A DNA stretch of 64,000 nt from CAYJBH01 sp964368625 (GTDB lineage Bacteria; Bacillota; Clostridia; Oscillospirales; Ruminococcaceae), in contig CAYJBH010000011.1 of assembly GCA_964368625.1 (NCBI GenBank), positions 1 to 64,000 of the forward strand, read 5' to 3'. Position 1 is the first letter of the stretch, and every line of letters begins with the position of its first letter. A program made the translations under genes and the position numbers. The notes beneath the pieces were generated by a model. It ran no database searches. It was not told where the DNA came from and saw only the letters and a program-made list of their open reading frames with translations. This document shows, one piece after another, positions 34,838 to 42,618 of this stretch.

Positions 34838-34879
34838 AATATCCATTACAAGGTATTGCTATACTTTGTAATGGATATT
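34838..34879 (-). terminator. Terminator of the SGNH hydrolase gene
   Basis: The inverted repeat AATATCCATTACAAAG (34864-34879, read on the minus strand) and its complement (from 34838) is followed on the minus strand by TTTATTTTTTAT. It stands just after the SGNH gene and before spoIIGA. Confidence 0.8.
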
Positions 34880-34900
34880 AAAGTTATTAATGAGTGTTTT

Positions 34901-36763
34901 TTATGGTGTAACCTCGGAATCATCGCTAGCTTGAACCGTTTGCAACGAATTTTTAAATGTGTTAATTGCGTTTGTTAGGGATGCAATTTCCTGGTTGATC
35001 TCGTTTGCTGTTGTGGCTGTTGTCAATGCGGTTGTGGCCTTGCTAATGGCAGATTCAAAGGTGGCAAAAACAGCGGTGGTTGTCCATACGGTTCCAACCT
35101 CAGATGGTGCCGTATCAATCTTTGTTACATTATCGTCCACAAGATTTGCATCATTAATTAGGTTTTGAAGAATAACCTTTGCCTCCGCTAAATCCTTCTC
35201 TGCCTGTGTTTGCCCTGTACCATCTTTTTTATTGTTATTAAAAGTAATCACTGCAGCGTCTACCCCTGTTTTACCTGAAACAAGGTTTTCTTCAGTTGCA
35301 AGTGCGTTATTATTATGAGCTTCGGCTGTCTTAATCGCATTTTCAAGCGCTGTATAAATAGAACTAGGAACATATTTTGTACCTGCCGGAACACTTGTGG
35401 GATCATCACTAGATACGGCAGAGGCAAGCGTTGTTTTTGCCGTTGTGATAGAAACTACCAGAGCCTCTCGTGCTATCTGTTCGGCTGTCTTATCTACCCC
35501 TGTTTTAATGCTGCTTTCAAAGGTTGAAATAGCACTATTAATTGAAGCCTCGGCTGAAATTACAGCTGATGCCGAAGGCTCATCATCTGCTATCAATCCT
35601 TCACCTGTAGCAACGGCTGTAGAAAGCGTTGTATAGACTGCTGCAGGAACCCATTCCTTGCCGGCATCTCCGGAAGATAAGTCGCTACCATCACCTGCAG
35701 TGCTGGAAATAACATCAGTTAATAGCTGGTTTCCATTATTAACTGCAAGTTTTAGCCTCTCAATTTCTCCGGCAGAAGCTACTCCGATTGCCTGGCTACT
35801 ACTATCACTCGAATCTGATGAATCTGGCTCGTCTGATTCTGCAGGAGGGTCAACACGAACAGGTTGTTCGGTTAATTCAGGTCTACGATCCTCTGTTTGG
35901 TAAGAATGGGTTGAAGCATAGTCAAGAATTGCTTCATATCCGCTTGATGTTAAATGTATACCATCTGGATTAACATATTGTTGTTTAATATAACCGTTAG
36001 CCTCTTTTAATATTGATGATGTATTCAAGAATTTCCAGTTGTTAACCTCTGCCATCTCTAGTAGTGCAATATTAAATTGATCGATAGCTGTTTGGGTAAG
36101 ATTAGGGTTTTCGGTAGTTTGTGCTATAGGAGGTATAGAAACAATTATTATATCACAATACTCCCATTCAGCTAATATTGCATTAACAGCCTTAACATAG
36201 TTAGCAACAAACTGATCAGGTGATACACCAACAAGGTTGTTAGTGCCATATGTCATATAAACTCTCTGTGGTTGTTGCGCTGCTACTGCGTAGGGAATAG
36301 TTTTTGCCTCGTCATCGTTTGCATAATATACATACTTACCTGATGCAACAGATTGAATGCCAATGCTCTCTACTCCAATAACATTTTCAAGAGGTAAAAA
36401 TCCGTATGTTTCAAAACCGATTGTATTCGAATCTCCTAAAAACATACTGTTTAACAGATAGTCCTCTCCCGCATCTTCCGATTCGGTAAGTATAGCAGGG
36501 CTACTCTCTTCAATTACGAACTCATCAGGATTATAATCGTCCTGAACGGTGGATGTTGAAGTAGATTCATCAACTGAATCTTCATTTTCTCCCGAAAATA
36601 CGGCAATGATGATAATTCCACCTAAAATAGTTATAAGCAAAACACCTGCTACTGCTGAAACTACTACCTTTTGAGTTGTTGTTAACGCTATAAATTCATT
36701 TTTAAGGTTAATAAAAAAATCTTTAATCGTGTCCAGTATGCTGGGCTTATTTCTTTTCTTCAC
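34901..36763 (-). CDS. Membrane-anchored SGNH/GDSL hydrolase with FIVAR-like repeats
   Basis: From the GTG at 36763 (GGAG nine bases before) the protein has 620 residues; a TTG at 36778 is possible but has no ribosome site. A short cytoplasmic start is followed by one membrane helix (about 35-60) and an acidic linker. Residues about 100-275 form an SGNH esterase domain: FLGDSN with the nucleophile Ser, TYGTNN, and PDGIHL with the catalytic Asp and His. A Ser/Asp/Glu linker leads to three repeats of about 90 residues (345-610) rich in Ala/Thr. They carry recurring W/Y-VP...Y/F-TxLxxAI-TA and INTF motifs, like FIVAR sugar-binding modules. A role in deacylating cell-surface glycans is inferred. 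Confidence 0.86.
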   Translation of the reverse strand: MKKRNKPSILDTIKDFFINLKNEFIALTTTQKVVVSAVAGVLLITILGGIIIIAVFSGENEDSVDESTSTSTVQDDYNPDEFVIEESSPAILTESEDAGEDYLLNSMFLGDSNTIGFETYGFLPLENVIGVESIGIQSVASGKYVYYANDDEAKTIPYAVAAQQPQRVYMTYGTNNLVGVSPDQFVANYVKAVNAILAEWEYCDIIIVSIPPIAQTTENPNLTQTAIDQFNIALLEMAEVNNWKFLNTSSILKEANGYIKQQYVNPDGIHLTSSGYEAILDYASTHSYQTEDRRPELTEQPVRVDPPAESDEPDSSDSSDSSSQAIGVASAGEIERLKLAVNNGNQLLTDVISSTAGDGSDLSSGDAGKEWVPAAVYTTLSTAVATGEGLIADDEPSASAVISAEASINSAISTFESSIKTGVDKTAEQIAREALVVSITTAKTTLASAVSSDDPTSVPAGTKYVPSSIYTALENAIKTAEAHNNNALATEENLVSGKTGVDAAVITFNNNKKDGTGQTQAEKDLAEAKVILQNLINDANLVDDNVTKIDTAPSEVGTVWTTTAVFATFESAISKATTALTTATTANEINQEIASLTNAINTFKNSLQTVQASDDSEVTP

Positions 36764-36795
36764 AATTTTTTTCTCCAAGAAAATACAATGAAATC

Positions 36796-36824
36796 ATTAT
36801 ATCATAAGCATATATGAATTTCAA
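36796..36824 (-). promoter_or_regulatory. Sigma-A-type promoter of the SGNH hydrolase gene
   Basis: Minus-strand TTGAAA (36819-36824), a 17-base spacer and TATAAT (36796-36801) lie 32 bases before the GTG start. Confidence 0.7.
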
Positions 36825-36955
36825 GGTGAAAATTATTTTGTAAAGAATCTGTCAACACGGATATATTTTTGTAATAATTAATTTTTACCTGCAGGTTCTA
36901 TTACTTATCTAAATTGGAATATACTTTCATAAATGGCAATACTAAGGAAGATAAA

Positions 36956-37858
36956 ATGCAAGAATTTAACAGGGTACTTAGATATTTACCAACCATCCTA
37001 AGCAGCTGTCTTTCGAAATTACCTGAGCAGCTAAAGCATAGGGTGGTTGAGCTGCGTATAAGATTACACAAACCAATTCTAATCATAACCGTTAAAGAAC
37101 ATTTTTATATTACAGTAACAGGTGAGAGAACAGAACTCTTAACAAATGCGCTAAAGGCCGATGAGTCTATTGTTCAGGAAACGATCTTAAGCATAACAGG
37201 AAGAGCCTTGCATTCAAAACAAAATGAATTAGCAAACGGGTTTATTACAATGGTTGGCGGTAACAGAGTTGGTGTTGCCGGTACAGCAATAATAGAAGAT
37301 GGCGTAATTATTGGTATGAAGCAAATCACTTCACTTAACATCAGGTTTGCTAGGAATTCAGAGTTACCGGATATAAATATGCTAAATGATGTTCTTTCTC
37401 AAGAAATGTTTTCGTTATTAATTATTGGTGCGCCAAGAACAGGGAAAACAACACTATTAAAAAGCATAGCTTCTAAGCTTTCTGTTGAAAACAAACAGGT
37501 AACCGTTGTTGATACTCGTTGTGAAATTGCTCCAAACGTTGGAAGCTTTTTCAACTTCTGTGATGTTCTTTCGGCATTCCCAAGATCGGAAGGTATTGTT
37601 AATGCTATTAAGAGCTTAGCACCGCAGGTAATTATCTGTGATGAAATCGGAAACGTAGAAGATGCAGCGGCAGTTGAGGTGGCGGTAAACAGTGGAGTAA
37701 ACCTTGTGGTAACGGCTCATGCCACCTGTGTAGCCGGTGCTGCTAACCGCCCCGGCCTTTCTAAGTTGCTAAGAATGGGAGCTTTTTCTGATATTGCTGT
37801 AATGCAAAGTGCTAAAATGCCCGGCATTATTAAAGAGGTAATTAAATGGAATGGATAA
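36956..37858 (+). CDS. spoIIIAA: Stage III sporulation protein AA
   Basis: SpoIIIAA is the cytoplasmic secretion-type ATPase of the SpoIIIA-SpoIIQ channel that joins mother cell and forespore. From the ATG at 36956 (AAGGAAG before it) the protein has 300 residues. The Walker A motif is GAPRTGKTT, and the Walker B region is VIICDEIGN. NELANGFITMVGGNRVGVAGT is family-typical. The operon is normally under sigma-E; no convincing sigma-E promoter was found upstream. It overlaps spoIIIAB by 13 bases. Confidence 0.96.
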   Translation: MQEFNRVLRYLPTILSSCLSKLPEQLKHRVVELRIRLHKPILIITVKEHFYITVTGERTELLTNALKADESIVQETILSITGRALHSKQNELANGFITMVGGNRVGVAGTAIIEDGVIIGMKQITSLNIRFARNSELPDINMLNDVLSQEMFSLLIIGAPRTGKTTLLKSIASKLSVENKQVTVVDTRCEIAPNVGSFFNFCDVLSAFPRSEGIVNAIKSLAPQVIICDEIGNVEDAAAVEVAVNSGVNLVVTAHATCVAGAANRPGLSKLLRMGAFSDIAVMQSAKMPGIIKEVIKWNG

Positions 37859-38355
37859 CTAAGATATTAGGTATATTAACAATTGTATTTGTTGGCGTAA
37901 TGCTAGGCAAAAAGTCTGTTGAACATCTTAAAAAGAAGGTTTTAATTTTATCCGAAATAATTGAGGTGTTAACATCTGTAAAAAACAATTTTATGTATCG
38001 TCATAACGATCTTATTACTGCATTTAACGAAGCTGATTTAACACAGAGACGATATTTTGATATATCATTAAAAAATTTAGATAGTACATTATTTAAAGAG
38101 GAATTAACAACGAGACTAAACGGATGTATACATATTAAGTTATTACTAAGTGAAACACAAAAAGAAAAGCTATATGATTCTATGCTAGGAATAGGCATAG
38201 GCAGTTTAGCGGAGGAGTGCGGTAAGCTTGGATATTATATAAACTATTTTGAACAAGAACGGGAATCAGCCAAAACATATTATAAAGAAAATCAACGGTT
38301 GTTTTATGCAATTTCGTTATACGCTTCTATAGTTTTAGCGGTGATACTAATATAA
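37846..38355 (+). CDS. spoIIIAB: Stage III sporulation protein AB
   Basis: The 169-residue protein resembles a type II secretion GspF-like subunit. It has an N-terminal membrane helix, a cytosolic helical domain and a C-terminal helix (YAISLYASIVLAVILI). Identity rests on its position between AA and AC, its length and the GIGIGSLAEECGKLGYYINYFEQER segment, which is conserved in the family. Confidence 0.93.
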   Translation: MEWITKILGILTIVFVGVMLGKKSVEHLKKKVLILSEIIEVLTSVKNNFMYRHNDLITAFNEADLTQRRYFDISLKNLDSTLFKEELTTRLNGCIHIKLLLSETQKEKLYDSMLGIGIGSLAEECGKLGYYINYFEQERESAKTYYKENQRLFYAISLYASIVLAVILI

Positions 38356-38360
38356 ATGAG

Positions 38361-38561
38361 GTGGAAATGGATATTAATTTAGTTTTTCAAATAGCAGCAA
38401 TAGGTATTGTTGTTTCGGTTTTAAATCAGTTGTTAATTAGGAGTGGCCGTGAAGAACAGGCAACAATGACAACATTAGCAGGCCTTATTGTAGTACTTAT
38501 GATGATACTAACCGAGGTTTCAGAACTGTTCGACATAATTAGAACTCTATTTGATCTATAG
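38361..38561 (+). CDS. spoIIIAC: Stage III sporulation protein AC
   Basis: A 66-residue membrane protein with two helices, matching the family almost throughout (IAAIGIVVSVLNQLLIRSGREEQA, then LTEVSELFDIIRTLF). It forms part of the membrane base of the SpoIIIA channel. GAGGTGG precedes the ATG, and only 5 bases separate it from AB. Confidence 0.95.
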   Translation: MEMDINLVFQIAAIGIVVSVLNQLLIRSGREEQATMTTLAGLIVVLMMILTEVSELFDIIRTLFDL

Positions 38562-38563
38562 CC

Positions 38564-38947
38564 ATGGAAAATATAATTTCAATTGTTATATTTGTATTGG
38601 TATCTTCTGTGCTAATAATTATATTAAAGGGATACAATAGCGGTATTGCTTTCATGCTTACCATAGCATGTGTTGTAATTCTGTTATTAATGTTATTACC
38701 AACGCTTATAAGTCTAATAGATTCTTTGCAGGGAGTTTCTGATTTAGTATCTCAGGGGTATTTTGATGTTGTTATTAAAGCAGTAGGTATTTCGATGCTA
38801 ACACAGCTAACATCGGAGTTATGTATTGATGCCGGACAGCGATCGATGAGTAGCATAGTACAGCTTACAGGTAAAGTTGCTATAATAGCATCGGCCTTTC
38901 CACTTTTAGCCGAACTTTTAGATCAAATTATGGCTATCTTGGGGTAA
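38564..38947 (+). CDS. spoIIIAD: Stage III sporulation protein AD
   Basis: This 127-residue protein has about four membrane helices. Conserved SpoIIIAD segments are LKGYNSGIAFMLTIA and VVIKAVGISMLTQLTSELCIDAGQRSM. It is a membrane component of the feeding channel, 2 bases after spoIIIAC and 3 before spoIIIAE. Confidence 0.95.
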   Translation: MENIISIVIFVLVSSVLIIILKGYNSGIAFMLTIACVVILLLMLLPTLISLIDSLQGVSDLVSQGYFDVVIKAVGISMLTQLTSELCIDAGQRSMSSIVQLTGKVAIIASAFPLLAELLDQIMAILG

Positions 38948-38950
38948 CGG

Positions 38951-40021
38951 ATGAAAAAATTTTTAATTACTATATTAATATTAATAGCATTTTCAACAAA
39001 TGTTTTTGCAGAATCAGAAACTCTAGAACAGATTGGAAATGATACCATTAATGAAATTGAGCAGGAGTTTAACTTCAACCTTGATGATTTTCTTTCTCTT
39101 AGCGCAGGGGATTATATCAGCATTGTTATTGATAGCTTTACGGAAAGGCTTAATACGCCATTAAGGTTGTTTTTAACTATAACCGTTGTTATGCTCCTTT
39201 CTTCTGTAACACGTAGCTTATCGCAAAATAGTATTGGCGTAACAAGTAGTATGGATACCATTATTAATATTGTATTTTTCTTGTTGTTACTAGCACCAAT
39301 ATTATCGATTCAAGGAACGCTCTCGGAGGCCATAATAGATTGTAAAAATTTTTTAAATAGCTTTCTAATGGTTTTTGTTACCCTTTTAGCTACTTCAGGA
39401 CAGCCGGGAACTGCTGCAGTTGCTTCGGGCTTCTTTTCGGCTTCGATATTCATACTAAGCGAGATACTAATTGAAATTGTTCTTCCTATAGCGTCAATAT
39501 ATCTATCAATACGTTGTTGTTCATTATGTGTTAATACTATTGAATTTGGTGGAATTGCCGATATGCTAAGACGCTCAGCACGTTATATTTTAATTGCAGT
39601 TGCAACACTCTTTACAGCCGTTCTTGGAATGCAGAGCTTAATCTCTGCTGCTACAGATGGTATTGCAGTTCGTACCGGCAAGTTTATTGTAGGGTCGGGA
39701 GTGCCTATAATTGGTCCTGTAGTACAGGAAGCTATAACGATGGTTCTTGGAGGAGTTTCTGCCGTAAAAACAACAGCGGGTGTTGCTGCGATAATTGCTG
39801 TTATTATTATGTTTGTTCCTTTATTTGCAGACTGCGTTATCTACATTCTGTTATTTGAGCTAACAGGAGTTATGGCTGAAATATCAGGATGTGTTAAGGT
39901 TAATCAGCTAGCAAAATCTGCCGTGCATGCAATGGAGATATTCTTTTCATGCATAGTACTCTTTTGTTTAATGATAACTATTTCATTGTTAACCTTTATG
40001 CTATCAGGAGGAGTTGTGTGA
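38951..40021 (+). CDS. spoIIIAE: Stage III sporulation protein AE
   Basis: The 356-residue protein is the largest membrane subunit. An N-terminal signal-like helix (2-19, ending VFAES) leads to a short outer domain and then about seven helices. Typical motifs are FLTITVVMLLSSVTRSLSQNS, TSGQPGTAAVASGFF and GSGVPIIGPVVQEAITMVLGG. Its stop overlaps the GTG start of spoIIIAF. Confidence 0.95.
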   Translation: MKKFLITILILIAFSTNVFAESETLEQIGNDTINEIEQEFNFNLDDFLSLSAGDYISIVIDSFTERLNTPLRLFLTITVVMLLSSVTRSLSQNSIGVTSSMDTIINIVFFLLLLAPILSIQGTLSEAIIDCKNFLNSFLMVFVTLLATSGQPGTAAVASGFFSASIFILSEILIEIVLPIASIYLSIRCCSLCVNTIEFGGIADMLRRSARYILIAVATLFTAVLGMQSLISAATDGIAVRTGKFIVGSGVPIIGPVVQEAITMVLGGVSAVKTTAGVAAIIAVIIMFVPLFADCVIYILLFELTGVMAEISGCVKVNQLAKSAVHAMEIFFSCIVLFCLMITISLLTFMLSGGVV

Positions 40022-40467
40022 TTGAGGCAATTAAAGAATTAGCTGTAGTTTTGTGTGGATTGTTGGTCATTATATGTATTGTTGAAGCAATACTTCCTGA
40101 GGGAAGTGTATCGCTTACTATTAAATGGGTTATACTTTTATTCATAATGTTTAACCTTATAAACTCTGTAAAAAAAATTGACTCAAGTGAATTAATAGAA
40201 GGATTTGAATCAAGCGAAGAAATGGTAGAAATTGGCGGTGATGAGGTATTAAAGCAGGCAGAAATTTTATTAGAGGATAGAATAAGAATTTTAATTAATT
40301 CTCAAGGCGTTAATTCAAACTCAATTAATGTTGAGTTCTTCGAAGATGAAACCGGAATAAATGTGTCTGCTGTATACATAAGCGATATTAACGAAGAAGA
40401 CAGAGCAATAGTTGATGATGCAGTAAGGACTATTTTAGGGGAGGAAACGGAGGTTAATTATGAATAA
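40018..40467 (+). CDS. spoIIIAF: Stage III sporulation protein AF
   Basis: The start is the GTG at 40018, behind AGGAGGAG; longer readings inside spoIIIAE lack a ribosome site. That gives 149 residues: two N-terminal membrane helices (about 5-50) and a soluble ring-building-like domain exposed to the intermembrane space. Overlaps with AE (4 bases) and AG (8 bases) indicate translational coupling. Confidence 0.92.
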   Translation: MIEAIKELAVVLCGLLVIICIVEAILPEGSVSLTIKWVILLFIMFNLINSVKKIDSSELIEGFESSEEMVEIGGDEVLKQAEILLEDRIRILINSQGVNSNSINVEFFEDETGINVSAVYISDINEEDRAIVDDAVRTILGEETEVNYE

Positions 40468-41038
40468 AACTATTATAGATTTTAATAAGGGTGAGAACTT
40501 TTTTGAAAAGGTTAAAGGCATAAATATAAAAAAGAATATTCACCTGTTGATTCTTTTAATAGTTGGTTTAGTATTACTTGTTTTTGGTAGCAATAGCTTT
40601 AACACTAAGGAAACCCAGGAAGTTATGTCATCAGAACAAAGCACTAATACTACTGTAACAGAATATGAAGAAAAACTAGCAAAGTTAATTTCACAGGTAG
40701 ACGGTGCAGGAAGGGTAGAGGTTATGGTTACCTTAGAATCTAAGGGTGAAACAGTTTACGCCAAAACCGAAACCGGTGACGAACAGATAGAGAATGACTC
40801 CGGTGAAACTAGCTCTAGAAGCGGGTATTCAACCGAGTATATAATAGTGGAGGATGAAAACGGAAATAAAACAGCATTGGTAGAAAATGAATATGAGCCG
40901 GCAATTCTAGGTGTTGCAGTTTTATGTGAAGGTGGTGGAGATACCTCAATTATATCTGATATAACCGAACTTGTTAAGGTGGTAATGGGAATATCAAGCA
41001 ATCACATTTTTGTTGGTAAACTTAACGATATCTCATAA
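40460..41038 (+). CDS. spoIIIAG: Stage III sporulation protein AG
   Basis: SpoIIIAG forms the large 30-fold ring of the channel in the space between the two membranes. The 192-residue protein has one membrane helix (about 29-47) and an outer ring-building domain. GAGRVEVMVTLESKGETVYAK and PAILGVAVLCEGGGDTSIISDITELVKVVMGI are family hallmarks. Confidence 0.95.
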   Translation: MNKTIIDFNKGENFFEKVKGINIKKNIHLLILLIVGLVLLVFGSNSFNTKETQEVMSSEQSTNTTVTEYEEKLAKLISQVDGAGRVEVMVTLESKGETVYAKTETGDEQIENDSGETSSRSGYSTEYIIVEDENGNKTALVENEYEPAILGVAVLCEGGGDTSIISDITELVKVVMGISSNHIFVGKLNDIS

Positions 41039-41054
41039 TAAAGTTTAGCTTATG

Positions 41055-41084
41055 GTAATATAAAGAGTTTTTTTAACATATACT
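41055..41084 (+). promoter_or_regulatory. Possible sigma-E promoter before spoIIIAH
   Basis: GTAATAT (41055-41061) and CATATACT (41077-41084), 15 bases apart, resemble the sigma-E -35 and -10 elements in the 97-base gap before spoIIIAH. The assignment is tentative: one short AT-rich match in AT-rich DNA. Confidence 0.33.
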
Positions 41085-41135
41085 GAAACAAATAGAATTT
41101 TCAATACAGGCCGAAAGGCAGAAAAGGTGGTAACT

Positions 41136-41750
41136 ATGCTCAAGAAATTTAAACATTTCAAAATTAAACAACAGGTGACCTTCCTGTCTTTGCTTTTAGC
41201 TTTGGCGGTTGCTGTTTTTTTGAACTGGCAGTATGCTAAAAGTGACTCGGATTTTAGATTAGCCGAGGAGGAGGCTATAGCTACAGAACTAACAGTATAT
41301 CCAATAGAAAATGCTAACGCAGATGTTGAAGCAGAAGCCGACTTAACAAGGAGTTATGGAGATGCTCAACTCGTTAGTCTAAGTAAGGAAGAAGGGCTGG
41401 AGTATTTCGAAGATGCCCGGTTATCACGTGAAAAAACACGCGACGAAGCGCTAGAAAAAATGCAAGAATCGTTAAAGCAAACAGAACTGTCTGAAGATGA
41501 GAAGCAGGATTTAACTCAAAGCTTATCAGAAACAATTAATAATATTACTGTTGAAAATGAGATAGAAAATCTTGCTAAGGCAAAAGGGTTTTTAGAGTGC
41601 ATAATATATCTCAATGACGACCAAGCAGATATGGCGGTAATGACAAAAAATAACAGCTTAACACAGTCAGAGGTAATGCAACTTAGAGATATTATAATGA
41701 GCAAAACAGATGTTGAAGCAAAAAATATAAAAATTGTAGAGGTGAAATAG
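41136..41750 (+). CDS. spoIIIAH: Stage III sporulation protein AH
   Basis: SpoIIIAH partners SpoIIQ across the septal space. From the ATG at 41136 (AAAAGGTGG before it; a GTG at 41127 overlaps that site) the protein has 204 residues. A membrane helix (about 15-33) is followed by an acidic helical stretch and the C-terminal ring-building domain (LAKAKGFLECIIYLNDDQADMAV). It is separated from AG by a longer gap than the other spoIIIA genes. Confidence 0.94.
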   Translation: MLKKFKHFKIKQQVTFLSLLLALAVAVFLNWQYAKSDSDFRLAEEEAIATELTVYPIENANADVEAEADLTRSYGDAQLVSLSKEEGLEYFEDARLSREKTRDEALEKMQESLKQTELSEDEKQDLTQSLSETINNITVENEIENLAKAKGFLECIIYLNDDQADMAVMTKNNSLTQSEVMQLRDIIMSKTDVEAKNIKIVEVK

Positions 41751-41779
41751 TTGCTCTTTTTGCTAAACTGTGGTATAAT
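41751..41779 (+). promoter_or_regulatory. Sigma-A-type promoter separating spoIIIA from the housekeeping genes
   Basis: TTGCTC (41751-41756), a 17-base spacer and TATAAT (41774-41779) begin right after the spoIIIAH stop and lie 31 bases before the asp23 gene. They would let the vegetative genes downstream be expressed without sigma-E. Confidence 0.7.
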
Positions 41780-41809
41780 TATTGGCAAGAAAAGTATGAG
41801 GCATATATT

Positions 41810-42172
41810 ATGGAAGTAGTAAAGGGAGAAAACAACGGCGGAAAGGTTCAGGTTTCAACAGAGGTTATTTCTAACATAGCCAGAATAGCTACATTAGAAA
41901 TAAAAGACGTTAAGGGACTTTCACGTGGTAATCTCGGAATTAAGGGATTATTTTATAAGGTTTCCTCTGCAAACCCTGTATCTGTTAATATGGTTGGTGG
42001 TGTTGCTGAGATTGATGTATGTATAATTCTTGATTTCGGAACTAAGGTTCGTAATGTTGCAAAGGAAGTTCAAGAAAATGTGAAGTCTGCTGTGCAAAAC
42101 ATGACCGGCATAACAGTTTCTAAGGTTAATGTTATTATTAGTGGAATCACCGAGCAAAAGGAGATGGAGTAG
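41810..42172 (+). CDS. Asp23/Gls24 family protein (YqhY-like)
   Basis: This 120-residue cytoplasmic protein of the Asp23 family is linked to envelope or acetyl-CoA carboxylase homeostasis in Bacillus, where YqhY is encoded beside accBC. Motifs are VSTEVISNIARIATLEIKDVKG and the C-terminal NVIISGI. Here accB and accC, present in Bacillus between spoIIIAH and yqhY, are absent. Confidence 0.92.
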   Translation: MEVVKGENNGGKVQVSTEVISNIARIATLEIKDVKGLSRGNLGIKGLFYKVSSANPVSVNMVGGVAEIDVCIILDFGTKVRNVAKEVQENVKSAVQNMTGITVSKVNVIISGITEQKEME

Positions 42173-42192
42173 GACGGGTTGTTGCCCGTCCT
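42171..42192 (+). other. GC-rich intercistronic hairpin before nusB
   Basis: AGGACGGG (42171-42178) and CCCGTCCT (42185-42192) form an 8-bp stem overlapping the asp23 stop. It has no T-run, so it is not an intrinsic terminator. It lies 12 bases before the nusB ATG, which has no recognisable ribosome site. Confidence 0.6.
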
Positions 42193-42204
42193 ATAAATGA
42201 TAAG

Positions 42205-42618
42205 ATGAATAGAAGAAAAGCAAGAGAAAATGCATTTATAGCAATATTTTCAGCCTCTTTTGGTCCAATACGGGCTAAAGAGGCAGCTTTAGGTTTAGCA
42301 GAAGTTTCAGATATTGAATCTGATGATTTTTCTCGCTCTATCGTAGAAGCTTATGACAATAATGCAGAGTTCATAGATGAAAAGATTAAAGAAAATCTGC
42401 GCGATTGGAAATTCGAACGTTTATCGAAGATTTCGGTTGCAGTTTTAAGGCTTGCAATATCAGAGCTTTATTATGCCGGTGATAATCCGTCTAGTGTAGT
42501 TATAAATGAAGCAGTTGAAATTGCAAAACAATATGGCGATGATAACGATTATCAGTTTGTTAACGGGGTTTTATCGGCGATACAAAAAAACAGGGAAACA
42601 ACTGATGGAACCGATTAG
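42205..42618 (+). CDS. nusB: Transcription antitermination factor NusB
   Basis: NusB binds boxA RNA and RNA polymerase during rRNA antitermination. The 137-residue helical protein starts MNRRKARENAFIAIFSA and includes the conserved C-terminal VVINEAVEIAKQYGDDNDYQFVNGVLSAI. The region before the ATG has no clear Shine-Dalgarno and contains the hairpin noted separately. It overlaps xseA by 14 bases. Confidence 0.96.
   Translation: MNRRKARENAFIAIFSASFGPIRAKEAALGLAEVSDIESDDFSRSIVEAYDNNAEFIDEKIKENLRDWKFERLSKISVAVLRLAISELYYAGDNPSSVVINEAVEIAKQYGDDNDYQFVNGVLSAIQKNRETTDGTD

Noticed and set aside
36840..36955. Sigma-E promoter directly upstream of spoIIIAA
   Set aside because: Several CATA-like sequences occur, but none has a -35 at the right spacing; AT-rich sequence gives chance matches.
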